Origin: a bacterium
GTDB lineage: Bacteria > Actinomycetota > Acidimicrobiia > Spongiisociales > ZC4RG35
Length of the DNA stretch: 64,000 nt
Reading direction: 5' to 3'
Assembly (NCBI GenBank): GCA_028823995.1
Contig: JAPPFD010000040.1
Span: 62,001-126,000 of the forward strand
Each line of letters starts with the position of its first letter. Within the stretch, counting starts at the first letter, position 1. The notes under the pieces were generated by a model. That model saw nothing but the letters and a program-made list of their open reading frames with translations. It did not search any database and was not told the origin of the DNA. The position numbers and the translations under genes were made by a program. Of this stretch, positions 1 through 8,213 are shown piece by piece.

Positions 1-768
1 GTGGGTACGGTCTTCGATCAGGATCCCCTGCCCGGCCCCCTGTTGCCATCGGGCACCCCGATCGACCTGATGGTTGCGACCGGCCCCGGGTTGCTGGTGG
101 TGCCCGATGTGGCGGGGCTGCCCGGCAGCGAGGCGCTCTCGGTGTTGGCCCAGTCGGGTTTGAGGTGGGCGGAGACGAGCGAGCTCTCCGAAGACGTGCC
201 GGCGGGTCAGGTGATCCGGACCGAGCCGGGAGCCGGTGGAGGCATTACGGCCACCGAGCAGGTGGTGGTGGTGATCTCCCAGGGCCCGGAGTTGTTGGTG
301 GTGCCGGATGTGGCGGGGCTGGCTGGCAGCGAGGCGCTCTCGGTGTTGGCCCAGTCGGGTTTGAGGTGGACAGAGAGGAGCGAGATTTCCGATGATGTTC
401 CGGTGGGTCAGGTGATCCGGACCGAGCCGGGAGCCGGTGGGGGCGTTGCCGCCTCCGACCAGGTGGTGGTGGTGATCTCCCAGGGTCCGGGGTTGCTGGT
501 GGTGCCCGACCTGGTGGGACTGCCCAGTGTCGAGGCCTACGCCAACCTGACGGACCTGGGTTTGACTTGGGTGGAGGTGGTTGAGGCTTCCGACACGGTG
601 GTGGCGGGTGGTGTGATCCGGACCGAGCCGGGCGCCGGTGAGCAGGTGGACATAGGCGGCGAGGTGGTGGTGGTGATATCGGGGGGATCCGAGGGCGTCA
701 CGACGACCGACACCACCGTGCCGGAGACGGCGCCCCCCGACCAGGACACGGACACCACAACGGGCTGA
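1..768 (+). CDS. PASTA-repeat protein, 3' part (probably C-terminus of a PknB-type Ser/Thr kinase or other cell-wall sensor)
   Basis: The frame is open at the window edge, so the GTG at base 1 need not be the real start and the N-terminal part is missing. The visible 255 residues contain the end of one PASTA unit (about 1-28) and then three full PASTA units (about 31-96, 97-163 and 164-229). Each runs from VVPD(V/L)xGL through a GQVIRTEPGAG-type stretch to VVVVIS. The units repeat with a period of about 201 bp and the first two are nearly identical. A Thr/Pro/Asp tail ends the protein. PASTA domains bind peptidoglycan fragments outside the cell and usually end actinobacterial PknB kinases or penicillin-binding proteins. 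The kinase half is not in view, so the kinase reading is inference; a secreted PASTA protein is the alternative. No transmembrane segment is visible in this part. Confidence 0.8.
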   Translation: MGTVFDQDPLPGPLLPSGTPIDLMVATGPGLLVVPDVAGLPGSEALSVLAQSGLRWAETSELSEDVPAGQVIRTEPGAGGGITATEQVVVVISQGPELLVVPDVAGLAGSEALSVLAQSGLRWTERSEISDDVPVGQVIRTEPGAGGGVAASDQVVVVISQGPGLLVVPDLVGLPSVEAYANLTDLGLTWVEVVEASDTVVAGGVIRTEPGAGEQVDIGGEVVVVISGGSEGVTTTDTTVPETAPPDQDTDTTTG

Positions 769-796
769 GAGTAACCCCACCCGTCCGGAGGGCCTC

Positions 797-2278
797 TCAG
801 TAGGTCTCCTGGTACGGATCCGGTGGGGCGGCCCCCGTGAAGTTCCTGAACAGGGTGTACTCCTTGGCGAAGGTGGTCTGCACCATCCCGGTGGGCCCCG
901 CCCGGTGCTTGGCGATTATCACCTGCGCCTGGTTCTTCAGGGCTTCCTTGTCCTTGTCTTTTGCGTAATACTCCGGGCGGTACAGGAACAGCACGATGTC
1001 GGCGTCCTGTTCGATGGCGCCCGACTCCCGAAGGTCCGACAGCAGGGGGCGTTTGTCGTTGCGAAGCTCAACCGCCCTGTTGAGCTGGGAGATCCCTATG
1101 ACCGGTATGTTCAACTCCCGGGCCAGGGCTTTCAGGGAGCGGGACACCCCGGCGATCTCCTGTTGACGGTACTCGGGGTTCCTGGAGGACGAAGCGTCTG
1201 CGGAGGGCATCAGTTGCAGGTAGTCCACTATCACCAGGTCGAGTCCCTCCTCGCGCCGGAGCCTCCGGCACTTGGCCCGTATCTCGGTCACGGTGGGCTC
1301 GGGGGAGTCATCCAGGTAGAGCTTCCAATCGTGGATCCTGCCCGCCGCCTCGATCAGCTTGTCCCACAGGTGCTGTCGGTTCGCCACCCCGGCGCGGATC
1401 TGGGCCGAATTCACCTCTCCCACCATGGATAGGAGGCGAGTCAGTATCTCCTCCTTGGACATCTCCAGGGAGAACAGGGCGATCACGCCGCCGGTTTGGG
1501 CCACGTTGATTGCGACGGTTTGAGCGAAGGCTGACTTTCCCATGGCGGGCCGTCCCGCCACCACCACCAGGGCACCCGGCTTGAGCCCCATGAGTTGGCT
1601 GTCGAGGTCCTTCAGCCCGGTGGCGAGTCCGGTGAGTTGGTCTCCCTGCTTTTCTATGTCTTCGAAGACGCTTCCTATCAGGTCCTTGGCCGGGAGGAGT
1701 CCTTCCTCGGCCGTCTCGTCGTTGACTTCCAGCATCATCCGCTCGGCCTGGTCGATCACCGTCTCGGTGGTCCTGTCGAGGTTCATGGCCAGGTCGGTCA
1801 CCCGCTGACTCACGTCGATGAGCCGCCTCCGCTGTGAGTGCTCGGCCACAATTGCGGCGTAACGATCGGCGTGCGCGATGTTGGGAACGCTCTGGCTCAG
1901 GTCCGCCAGCCGTTCATGTCCGCCGATCCGCTCGAGGGAGTCGGTGCGCCGCAGTTCCTCGGCCAGGGTGAGCACGTCGATCGCCTGGCTCTCGTTGAAG
2001 AGCCGCCGGGCCGCCTCGAACACCAGCCCGTGCACGGGCTCGTAGAAGTCGTCGGTGTCCAGCACCTCCATCACCCTGTTGGTGGCGTCCCGGCTCAGGA
2101 GAATGGCGCCCAGCACGGACTCTTCCGCCTCCCGGGAGTGAGGGGGCACCCGCCCCACCCTGCCTCGCCGCCGTTCCGGGGGCGGCTGATCCAGGTAATC
2201 GTCTTCCGGGTAAGGGTCATGAACCATGTGGTCGGGGCCTTGCGCTGAGGGGCGGGGTGCAGAAGCTGTGCTATTCAA
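797..2278 (-). CDS. dnaB: Replicative DNA helicase DnaB
   Basis: A full-length DnaB (493 aa) that unwinds DNA at the replication fork as a hexamer. The N-terminal DnaB_N helical domain spans about residues 44-150 (PPHSREAEESVLGAIL onward). The RecA-like C-terminal domain carries Walker A GRPAMGKS (242-249), Walker B LVIVDYLQLM, and the ISQLNRAVE and SDLRESGAIEQDAD motifs. No intein interrupts it. The ORF starts at a TTG with no clear Shine-Dalgarno sequence. The in-frame ATG at 2227 (MVHDPYPEDDYL) gives a protein 17 residues shorter and is an equally plausible start, because conservation begins only near residue 44. A 14-bp direct repeat lies just upstream. It is transcribed away from the PASTA gene and behind the reductoisomerase-like gene. 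Confidence 0.97.
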   Translation of the reverse strand: MNSTASAPRPSAQGPDHMVHDPYPEDDYLDQPPPERRRGRVGRVPPHSREAEESVLGAILLSRDATNRVMEVLDTDDFYEPVHGLVFEAARRLFNESQAIDVLTLAEELRRTDSLERIGGHERLADLSQSVPNIAHADRYAAIVAEHSQRRRLIDVSQRVTDLAMNLDRTTETVIDQAERMMLEVNDETAEEGLLPAKDLIGSVFEDIEKQGDQLTGLATGLKDLDSQLMGLKPGALVVVAGRPAMGKSAFAQTVAINVAQTGGVIALFSLEMSKEEILTRLLSMVGEVNSAQIRAGVANRQHLWDKLIEAAGRIHDWKLYLDDSPEPTVTEIRAKCRRLRREEGLDLVIVDYLQLMPSADASSSRNPEYRQQEIAGVSRSLKALARELNIPVIGISQLNRAVELRNDKRPLLSDLRESGAIEQDADIVLFLYRPEYYAKDKDKEALKNQAQVIIAKHRAGPTGMVQTTFAKEYTLFRNFTGAAPPDPYQETY

Positions 2279-2293
2279 GGTAAAGAGAGGGCC

Positions 2294-2375
2294 TTCGCGA
2301 CTTAGCGGTGGTTTTCACGGTCTGGGAGAAGGGTTGCCGGTCTAGCAGGCATTTCGGGTAATTCGCGACTTAGCG
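2294..2375. repeat. 14-bp direct repeat upstream of dnaB
   Basis: The sequence TTCGCGACTTAGCG occurs twice, at 2294-2307 and 2362-2375, 68 bp apart, in the 200-bp gap ahead of dnaB (which reads leftward from 2278). Each copy contains the 6-bp palindrome TCGCGA. Copies this long in a short gap are unlikely by chance, so a regulator binding site pair is possible. No known regulator site is recognised. Confidence 0.5.
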
Positions 2376-2481
2376 AGGTTTTTTGTTGATCTGGCTGAGT
2401 TTTTTTCACACGTTCCAACCTACGGCGGAGGTGTGACAATCTCTGTAGCGACGGGTCCCTCGCAGGCTGGACAGGGTAGTC

Positions 2482-3477
2482 CTAGCCGTCGTCCGGTATC
2501 CGGCCCAGCACCTTGTAGAGCTCTCTTTCGGCTTTCCGCATCTCGTGGGCCATGTTCAAGGCCCTCACCCGGTTGAACTCGGGGAACCCGGCCTGCTGTT
2601 CGGCTGTCCACTCCCGGGCGAAGGAGCCGCCCTGGATGTGGGAGATGATCGCTCTCAGCCTGGCCCGCTCGGCCTCCTCCTCCGGAGGTGACAGCCGGCT
2701 GGTCACCTCCTGCCCGTACTGGCTGGTGCGGGAATGGAGCGTGATCTGGTCCCAGAGCCCGATGTCGCGATACGCCCTGGCGGTTTCGATGCCCTCGCCC
2801 GATGCGTAGAACTCCAGCATGGCCGCCTCGGGACTGCACCCGGCCTCCACCAGCACCTCGCAGTAACGGCGCACCGCGTAGAGGAAACCCACCTGTTCGG
2901 CGAACAGGTCCACGGTCGTCTCCTCCAGGAAGCTGGACTCGATCACCCCCATCCTTGCGGACCCTATCCCTTCGCAGAGGGCCAGCATCCGCTCGAATGC
3001 GGTCTCGGTGGCGGAGTGGTGAACGGCGACGAGACTGGGGAACCCCTCACCGCTCAGGTAGGTGTCCCTGACTCCCGCGCCGATCATTCGAGGAGCGATC
3101 AAGACTACGTCGACGTCGGAGGATGGCTCGATCAGGCCGAAGGTGATGTTGTAACCGCTGGCGAAGACCAGCATGTCGCCCGATTCGAGGTTCGGGGCGA
3201 TGTCCCGGCAGTAGACCTGGGGCATCACCTCGTCGGGGACCAGCAGGAAGATGACATTGGAACGTTTCACCGCTTCACCGACGGGGAACACCGCGAAGCC
3301 ATCTTCCACGGCCGCCCGGTATGAGGCGTCGCGCCGACTACCCACCACAACCGAGAGCCCGCTGTCCCGCATGTTGAGGGCCTGGGACCGACCCTGGTTG
3401 CCATAGCCCACGATGCAGATGGTCTGGTCGGCGACAAACGCCAGGTCCGAGTCCTCTTCGAAGTACATGCGGGCCAT
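2482..3477 (-). CDS. Ketol-acid reductoisomerase-like protein with altered active site
   Basis: The 331-residue protein has the class I IlvC layout: an N-terminal Rossmann domain (GYGNQG, 24-29; basic SRRD loop after beta-2, suggesting NADP) and a helical C-terminal domain. True IlvC makes dihydroxy-isovalerate in valine/leucine/isoleucine synthesis. Here several residues needed for that reaction differ. The active-site His of the GHG motif is Ser (FASGYN, about 107). The APKGPGH lysine is Arg (APRMIG, 130). Of the Mg-binding acids, D190 and E194 (DLFAEQ) and E222 are kept, but the one four residues on is Ser226. The SxSxTAEYG stretch is LHSRTSQYG. It is therefore probably a paralogue with another substrate, or one that only reduces (inference). 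No other branched-chain amino acid gene adjoins it. Confidence 0.75.
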   Translation of the reverse strand: MARMYFEEDSDLAFVADQTICIVGYGNQGRSQALNMRDSGLSVVVGSRRDASYRAAVEDGFAVFPVGEAVKRSNVIFLLVPDEVMPQVYCRDIAPNLESGDMLVFASGYNITFGLIEPSSDVDVVLIAPRMIGAGVRDTYLSGEGFPSLVAVHHSATETAFERMLALCEGIGSARMGVIESSFLEETTVDLFAEQVGFLYAVRRYCEVLVEAGCSPEAAMLEFYASGEGIETARAYRDIGLWDQITLHSRTSQYGQEVTSRLSPPEEEAERARLRAIISHIQGGSFAREWTAEQQAGFPEFNRVRALNMAHEMRKAERELYKVLGRIPDDG

Positions 3478-3782
3478 CTGCTCCTCCTATCTGTCTCAGC
3501 CGCCTCCGGACTATGACCTTATCAGAGCGGCGTTAAAGACCGGTGGGATGGCGGCGAAAGCGCTTGTATCGGAGCGTCCGTGGAGGATCGGAAAGAGCGG
3601 CCTGCGGTGGCAGGTTGTGCCGCACGTCGGGAACGTTGATTAGTGGCGTGGACCCTTGGCAGACAGGTAGATTCCAGGCGGCCAATATTCAATGCCGATC
3701 CGGGGGTCACTAACTCCGCCAGTCGGGTATCTTACCCCTTACCAAAGTAAGCCTTGGAACGACGTGAGAAAGGAGACAACCC
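3478..3782. other. Intergenic region between divergent genes
   Basis: About 305 bp separate the reductoisomerase-like gene (leftward) from the peptide-binding-protein gene (rightward), so promoters for both should lie here. I see a good Shine-Dalgarno AAAGGAG just before the ATG at 3783 and a short inverted repeat GGGTAtctTACCC near 3725-3738. I find no convincing -35/-10 pair, RNA gene or small ORF. Confidence 0.5.
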
Positions 3783-5825
3783 ATGAGATTAAGGACAAAA
3801 CTGCTTTGTCTCTTGGCAGTGCTCGCCTTGGTGGCGGCAGCGTGCGGAGAGGACGAGGAGGCCCCTGAGGCCACCGCCGCGCCTGCCCCGGAAACCACCG
3901 AGGCTCCCGATGAGCCTGAAGAAATGGATGAGCCGGAGGAGATGGATGAGCCCGAGGAGATGGATGAGCCTGAAGAGATGGATGAGCCCGAGGAGATGGA
4001 TGAGCCCGAGGAGATGCCGATGGCCGCCACCTACCGGCTGGGAATATTCTCTGCTCCCACCACCGACAACCCGTGGGCGGCTCTCGACACTGAGGCCGAG
4101 ATCTGGAACCAGTACGTGATTCCGGGCCAGATCTCGCTGTACACCTATCAGGGCCCGACCTACACCGTGGTGCCGGCGTTGGCTTCCGACGCCAGCCCTC
4201 CTCAGGTCGAGGCTGACGGCGACGCCTACTCGGTGACGGTCAACCTGCGCTCGGGCGTGACCTGGTCGGACGGTTCTCCCATCACGGCCAACGACGCGGT
4301 GTTCACCTTCAACACCATCAAGAAGTACAACGGCCTGGGAGGCAACTTCCCCAGCATCTGGCCCTTGGCCCGCGACGATGATCCGGACACCGAGGACGAC
4401 GAGTCCTCCCAGGGTGTCTCGTCCGTGGAGGCTCTTGACGATTACACCGTCAAGATCACCTTCAACTTCGAGCCCGGTCTGGCCATCTGGCCGCTTTCCG
4501 TGGGTCTGGCCTCCATCTTCCAGGAGGCTTTCTGGGGCCCGATCGTCGATGCTTCCGATGACTTCGAGACTCTCTACGCAGCCTCCGGTCTGGGCGCTCC
4601 CAACGCATCCGGCTTTGACTCCGCGGAGTGGGAACCGGGCGCCTTCTGGCGCAACGTCGCTCTCGATTCCTATTGGGACAGCGGCAGCCAGTACACCGTC
4701 TACAGTTCCGGCGCCGTGGAGTACACCACCGGCGGCACTACCGAAACCTGGGGTGGCGATCCCGGTGGAGATGTGGTGGCCGACTACACCGAAGGTCCGT
4801 TCGTGGCTGAGAGTCTCTATTCGATCTACACCGACCAGAACGCTGCAGTGCTGGCGCTCACCGAAGGTGAAGTGGACTTCCTGCTGAACCCGCTCGGTTT
4901 GCAGGCCGGACTCCGTAACGAGATCCTGGCTGCCCCCAGCCTCGAAGTGGCGGTGAACGATCAGAACGGGATGCGGTACATGGCCTACAACACCCGGAAG
5001 TTCCCAATGAACGATCTGGGATTCCGCAGGGCGCTGGCCTGCATGATCGACAAGGACTTCGTGGCGAACACGGTGCTGGGAGGCACGGCCTACTCGATCA
5101 ACTCGCTGGTCCCACCCGGCAACGCCTACTGGTACAACCCCGACATCACGGCGCCGTGCGCCGGCCAGAGCACCGCGGAGAGAGTGGCTTCGGCCGTGCA
5201 GATCTTCAAGGATGCAGGCTGGACCTGGGACGTGGAGCCGGCCTGGGACGAGGGCAACCGCGACGTGATTCCCAAGGGCGAAGGCCTACGGGGTCCCGGC
5301 GGGGAGACCATCCCTCCGCTCACCCTGCTCGCCCCCGGACCGGGTTACGACCCGATGAGGGCCACCTATTCACTGTTCATCGAAGAGTGGGCCACCGATC
5401 TGGGCATCCCGCTCTCCGCAGAGCCCACCGGGTTCTCGGTGATCGTGGACAAGGTGTTCGTCGGTGATCCGCTGCTCTGGGACATCTACATCCTGGGGTG
5501 GGGACTCACTCCTTTCCCGGACCATGTGTTCGACTTCTTCCGGTCGTCGAACGACTCGGCTCTCGGCGGGTTCAACACCCCTGGGTATTCGAATCCCGCT
5601 TTCGACGCGTTGGCTGATGAGTTCGACCGGGCCAAGACCCTGGCTGATGCGCGAGACCTGATCCATCAGGCCGACGCCATCATCGCTGAGGACCTGCCCT
5701 ACGTGACGCTGTTCAACACCCCGTTGATCGAGGCGTACTCGAACCAGCTCACCTTCCCGTACACGACAATCCTCGACGGTTTGCAGAACGTCGGGGCGTT
5801 GACGGGAGTGGTGACGATCGGCTGA
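3783..5825 (+). CDS. ABC transporter substrate-binding lipoprotein, peptide family 5 (OppA/DppA-like)
   Basis: A 680-residue extracytoplasmic solute-binding protein of the family 5 (SBP_bac_5) type, the capture subunit of the importer encoded downstream. Residues 1-21 form a lipoprotein signal ending in the lipobox LVAAAC, so it should be anchored to the outer face of the membrane. A disordered acidic linker of six exact DEPEEM repeats follows. The folded domain shows typical family stretches such as VNLRSGVTWSDGSPITANDAVFTF, and RRALACMIDKDFVANTVLGGTA in its second half. The start is an ATG with AAAGGAG upstream. It is followed by a strong hairpin and then the permease gene. The substrate (peptide, nickel or other) cannot be read from sequence. 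Confidence 0.93.
   Translation: MRLRTKLLCLLAVLALVAAACGEDEEAPEATAAPAPETTEAPDEPEEMDEPEEMDEPEEMDEPEEMDEPEEMDEPEEMPMAATYRLGIFSAPTTDNPWAALDTEAEIWNQYVIPGQISLYTYQGPTYTVVPALASDASPPQVEADGDAYSVTVNLRSGVTWSDGSPITANDAVFTFNTIKKYNGLGGNFPSIWPLARDDDPDTEDDESSQGVSSVEALDDYTVKITFNFEPGLAIWPLSVGLASIFQEAFWGPIVDASDDFETLYAASGLGAPNASGFDSAEWEPGAFWRNVALDSYWDSGSQYTVYSSGAVEYTTGGTTETWGGDPGGDVVADYTEGPFVAESLYSIYTDQNAAVLALTEGEVDFLLNPLGLQAGLRNEILAAPSLEVAVNDQNGMRYMAYNTRKFPMNDLGFRRALACMIDKDFVANTVLGGTAYSINSLVPPGNAYWYNPDITAPCAGQSTAERVASAVQIFKDAGWTWDVEPAWDEGNRDVIPKGEGLRGPGGETIPPLTLLAPGPGYDPMRATYSLFIEEWATDLGIPLSAEPTGFSVIVDKVFVGDPLLWDIYILGWGLTPFPDHVFDFFRSSNDSALGGFNTPGYSNPAFDALADEFDRAKTLADARDLIHQADAIIAEDLPYVTLFNTPLIEAYSNQLTFPYTTILDGLQNVGALTGVVTIG
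3909..4016 (+). repeat. Six tandem 18-bp repeats encoding DEPEEM
   Basis: Six consecutive 18-bp units (gatgagccNgaNgaNatg) encode DEPEEM x6 in the linker between the lipobox and the binding domain of the peptide-binding protein. Unit differences are only at third codon positions. Such arrays are prone to slippage and may vary in copy number between strains. Confidence 0.9.
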
Positions 5826-5846
5826 TCGATAGCACAACCTGACTGC

Positions 5847-5877
5847 GGGGAGCCGTTCCTTATGGGGACGGCTCCCC
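5847..5877 (+). terminator. Hairpin between binding-protein and permease genes
   Basis: A perfect 10-bp stem (GGGGAGCCGT / ACGGCTCCCC) with an 11-nt loop lies 21 nt after the binding-protein stop codon. No T-run follows it. In binding-protein operons such hairpins often act as partial terminators or 3' stabilisers that give more binding protein than permease. That role is inference here. Confidence 0.6.
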
Positions 5878-5920
5878 CCGGTCCGAGTGAGAGGGAGCAG
5901 GAAGTTGAAGGCATAGGAAC

Positions 5921-7099
5921 TTGATCCGATATGTGACGCGCCGGTTGATCCAGATGGTGTTCCTCTTTCTGGTCTTCCTTACGGTGACGTGGTTCTTGCT
6001 CTACATCCTTCCGGGAGACTCGGTTGCGCTGAAGTATGCGGGTAACCCCAACATCCCGCCTCAAGCCAGGGAGGTGGCGATGGAACGGCTGGGTCTCGAC
6101 AAACCGGTGCTGATCCAGTTCCGCGACTACATGTTCAACTTCTTCCAGGGCGATCTGGGGGTCTCTTTCAACCAGTACCCGCGGCCGGTGGTCGACATCA
6201 TCGCCGAGCGTTTGCCTCGCACCCTTGTTCTGTTTCTGGCCGCCCTGGTCACCTACTACTGGGCCGGTTTCGTGGCCGGAAAGTATCTGGCTTGGCGCCG
6301 AGGGAATCGAGGCGAGATGTTGATCACCGTCTCCGGGGTGGGACTCTATTCGATGTTTCTCCCCTTTTTCGCTCTCATGCTTATCTGGCTCTTCAGTGTC
6401 CAACTGGGTCTGCTGCCTCTCTCCAAATTCCTTGACCCCGAGCAGTGGCGGGATGCTCCCTTTATGGCCAATCAGGTGTTCATGCGTCTCTTCTGGGTGA
6501 CCCTGGCTGGCGGCATTGCGATGTTCGGGGCGAGTTTCTTCGCGCTTCGCACCAGGAGTCGCCGGTTGGAGCGAGGCCTGAAATGGGGCGGGTTTGTCCT
6601 GGCGGCGGTCTGGATCCTGTTCTATTGGTGGGGAACCGAGTCCGGCCAGGCCATGCGGGTCTACGCGGGGGACATCGGTTTCCACATGATCCTGCCGGTG
6701 TTGACATTGACCCTCATCGCTTTCGCGGGGGTGATGCTCTTGACCCGCAGTTCCATGCTGGAGACACTCCGGGAGGACTACATTCTCACGGCCCGGGCCA
6801 AAGGCCTGCCGGAGGGGATGGTCCGGGACCGGCACGCGGCGCGTACCGCCCTCCTGCCGGTGGTCACCTCGCTGGTCCTGGCGGTGGCCACAGTGATAGA
6901 TGGAGGAGTGATCACCGAAGCGGTCTTCTCCTGGCCGGGCATGGGTGAGATTCTGATCTCCTCGGTTCTGAGCGAGGACATACCTGTGGCAGTAGGCGCG
7001 TTCTCCTTCATCGGCATAATGGCGTTGGTGGGACACTTCGTGGTGGACGTGCTGTATGGACTGCTCGATCCCCGCATTCGGGTGACCGAGCATGGCTGA
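5921..7099 (+). CDS. ABC transporter permease, OppB/DppB type
   Basis: This 392-residue inner-membrane permease is the first of two for the peptide-type importer. It starts IRYVTRRLIQMVFLFLVFLTVTWFLLYILPGD, the usual DppB N-terminus, which ends in the first membrane helix. Several further hydrophobic segments follow. The cytoplasmic ATPase-coupling loop is seen in ILTARAKGLPEGMVRDRHAARTALLPVVT, near the EAA motif position. The start is a TTG at 5921, chosen because the conserved N-terminus begins exactly there. It overlaps the next permease gene by 8 bp, so translation is probably coupled. An inserted segment of about 60 residues between the first two membrane blocks (around 185-245) makes it longer than typical DppB (about 310-340). 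Confidence 0.92.
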   Translation: MIRYVTRRLIQMVFLFLVFLTVTWFLLYILPGDSVALKYAGNPNIPPQAREVAMERLGLDKPVLIQFRDYMFNFFQGDLGVSFNQYPRPVVDIIAERLPRTLVLFLAALVTYYWAGFVAGKYLAWRRGNRGEMLITVSGVGLYSMFLPFFALMLIWLFSVQLGLLPLSKFLDPEQWRDAPFMANQVFMRLFWVTLAGGIAMFGASFFALRTRSRRLERGLKWGGFVLAAVWILFYWWGTESGQAMRVYAGDIGFHMILPVLTLTLIAFAGVMLLTRSSMLETLREDYILTARAKGLPEGMVRDRHAARTALLPVVTSLVLAVATVIDGGVITEAVFSWPGMGEILISSVLSEDIPVAVGAFSFIGIMALVGHFVVDVLYGLLDPRIRVTEHG

Positions 7100-8213
7100 T
7101 ATGACGAATATCCCCCCGGAGACGCGGACCGAGGATCCCATGGTCTCGGAGGAGATTAGTCGAGACGTGGACTCCTGGTGGAAGATCCGCCTGGCTCTGA
7201 CGCGGCGGTCTTTCCGAGACAACTGGAAGATCTTTCGCCGCAACAAGATCGGTGTCTTGGGATTGGTGATCATTGCCTTCTGGGGGATCATGGCGGTGAT
7301 GCCCACCATATTTTTCGCCACCGGGTTCTGGAGTCCGGCGGTGTATGACCCGGTCACGGGCCTGGAACTCGATCCCCCCACCCGCACCATGACCATGGTG
7401 GAACGCATAACCGACCCCAACACCGAGATCGACCAGAGGGCGGTCCTCTTGGACGGACGGATTCCCGACACCTTGAGAGTAGGCGACACCTTCGAGTTGC
7501 CGCTGCAGCCGGCGCCTCCCGACGGCCGGCACTGGCTGGGCACCGATCCGCTGGGTCGGGACATTCTGTCGCAGTTGATGCACGGAGCCCGCGCCTCGTT
7601 CTTCCTGGGGATCCTGGCGGCGGTGGTGACGGTGGTGATCGCCACCACGATCGGTTCGATGGCGGCTTATTTCGGGGGGATCGTGGACGCTGCCCTGATG
7701 CGTCTGGCCGATCTGCTGATCATGATTCCGGGTGTTGCCATCTTGATAGTCATCGGAGCGGTCTTCACCTTCCAACTCTGGCATTTGGCGGTGGTCATCG
7801 GGATACTCTCCGGATTCGGGGGTACGGCTATCGTCCTCAAGTCGCAGGCCCTCGCCGTGAAGGTCAAACCGTTTATCGACGCCGCCCGGGTAGCGGGAGG
7901 ATCGGCTCGTCACATCATCTTCTATCACCTGATCCCCAACGTGATGCCTCTCAGCGTCCTCTACATGATGTTCACGGTCACGGCCGCCATTCAATCCGAA
8001 GCAATCCTGTCTTTTCTGGGAATCCTCAACACCGATACTTCCTGGGGTTTGATGATGAATCTGGCCAGAACCCAGGGTTACCTGTTGCAGGTGGCCGACT
8101 TCTGGTGGCTGACCATTCCTCCCGGTCTGGCGGTGACTGTCCTGTCGGCGGCGTTCTTTCTGGTGGGGAGGGGGATGGACGAGATAGTCAACCCGAGGCT
8201 GCGTAGGCGATGA
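7092..8213 (+). CDS. ABC transporter permease, OppC/DppC type
   Basis: The second permease (373 aa) pairs with the OppB-type subunit to form the channel. The N-terminus has the OppC_N pattern (FRRNKIGVLGLVIIAFWGIMAVM), a membrane helix followed by a long extracytoplasmic loop. The transport domain starts near HWLGTDPLGRDILSQLMHGARASFFLGI, a hallmark of this family. The coupling loop is DAARVAGGSARHIIFYHLIPNVMPL. The gene overlaps oppB by 8 bp and the following ATPase gene by 4 bp (ATGA), showing a tightly coupled operon. Confidence 0.93.
   Translation: MADMTNIPPETRTEDPMVSEEISRDVDSWWKIRLALTRRSFRDNWKIFRRNKIGVLGLVIIAFWGIMAVMPTIFFATGFWSPAVYDPVTGLELDPPTRTMTMVERITDPNTEIDQRAVLLDGRIPDTLRVGDTFELPLQPAPPDGRHWLGTDPLGRDILSQLMHGARASFFLGILAAVVTVVIATTIGSMAAYFGGIVDAALMRLADLLIMIPGVAILIVIGAVFTFQLWHLAVVIGILSGFGGTAIVLKSQALAVKVKPFIDAARVAGGSARHIIFYHLIPNVMPLSVLYMMFTVTAAIQSEAILSFLGILNTDTSWGLMMNLARTQGYLLQVADFWWLTIPPGLAVTVLSAAFFLVGRGMDEIVNPRLRRR

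Noticed and set aside
3710-4030. Minus-strand ORF with SISSGSS repeats
   Set aside because: It is the reverse reading of the DEPEEM repeat region and its 5' end carries the lipoprotein signal of the plus-strand gene in reverse.
5699-7648. 649-residue minus-strand ORF
   Set aside because: It is antisense to the peptide importer permeases and is full of His/Gln/Arg-rich low-complexity sequence typical of a shadow frame in GC-rich DNA.
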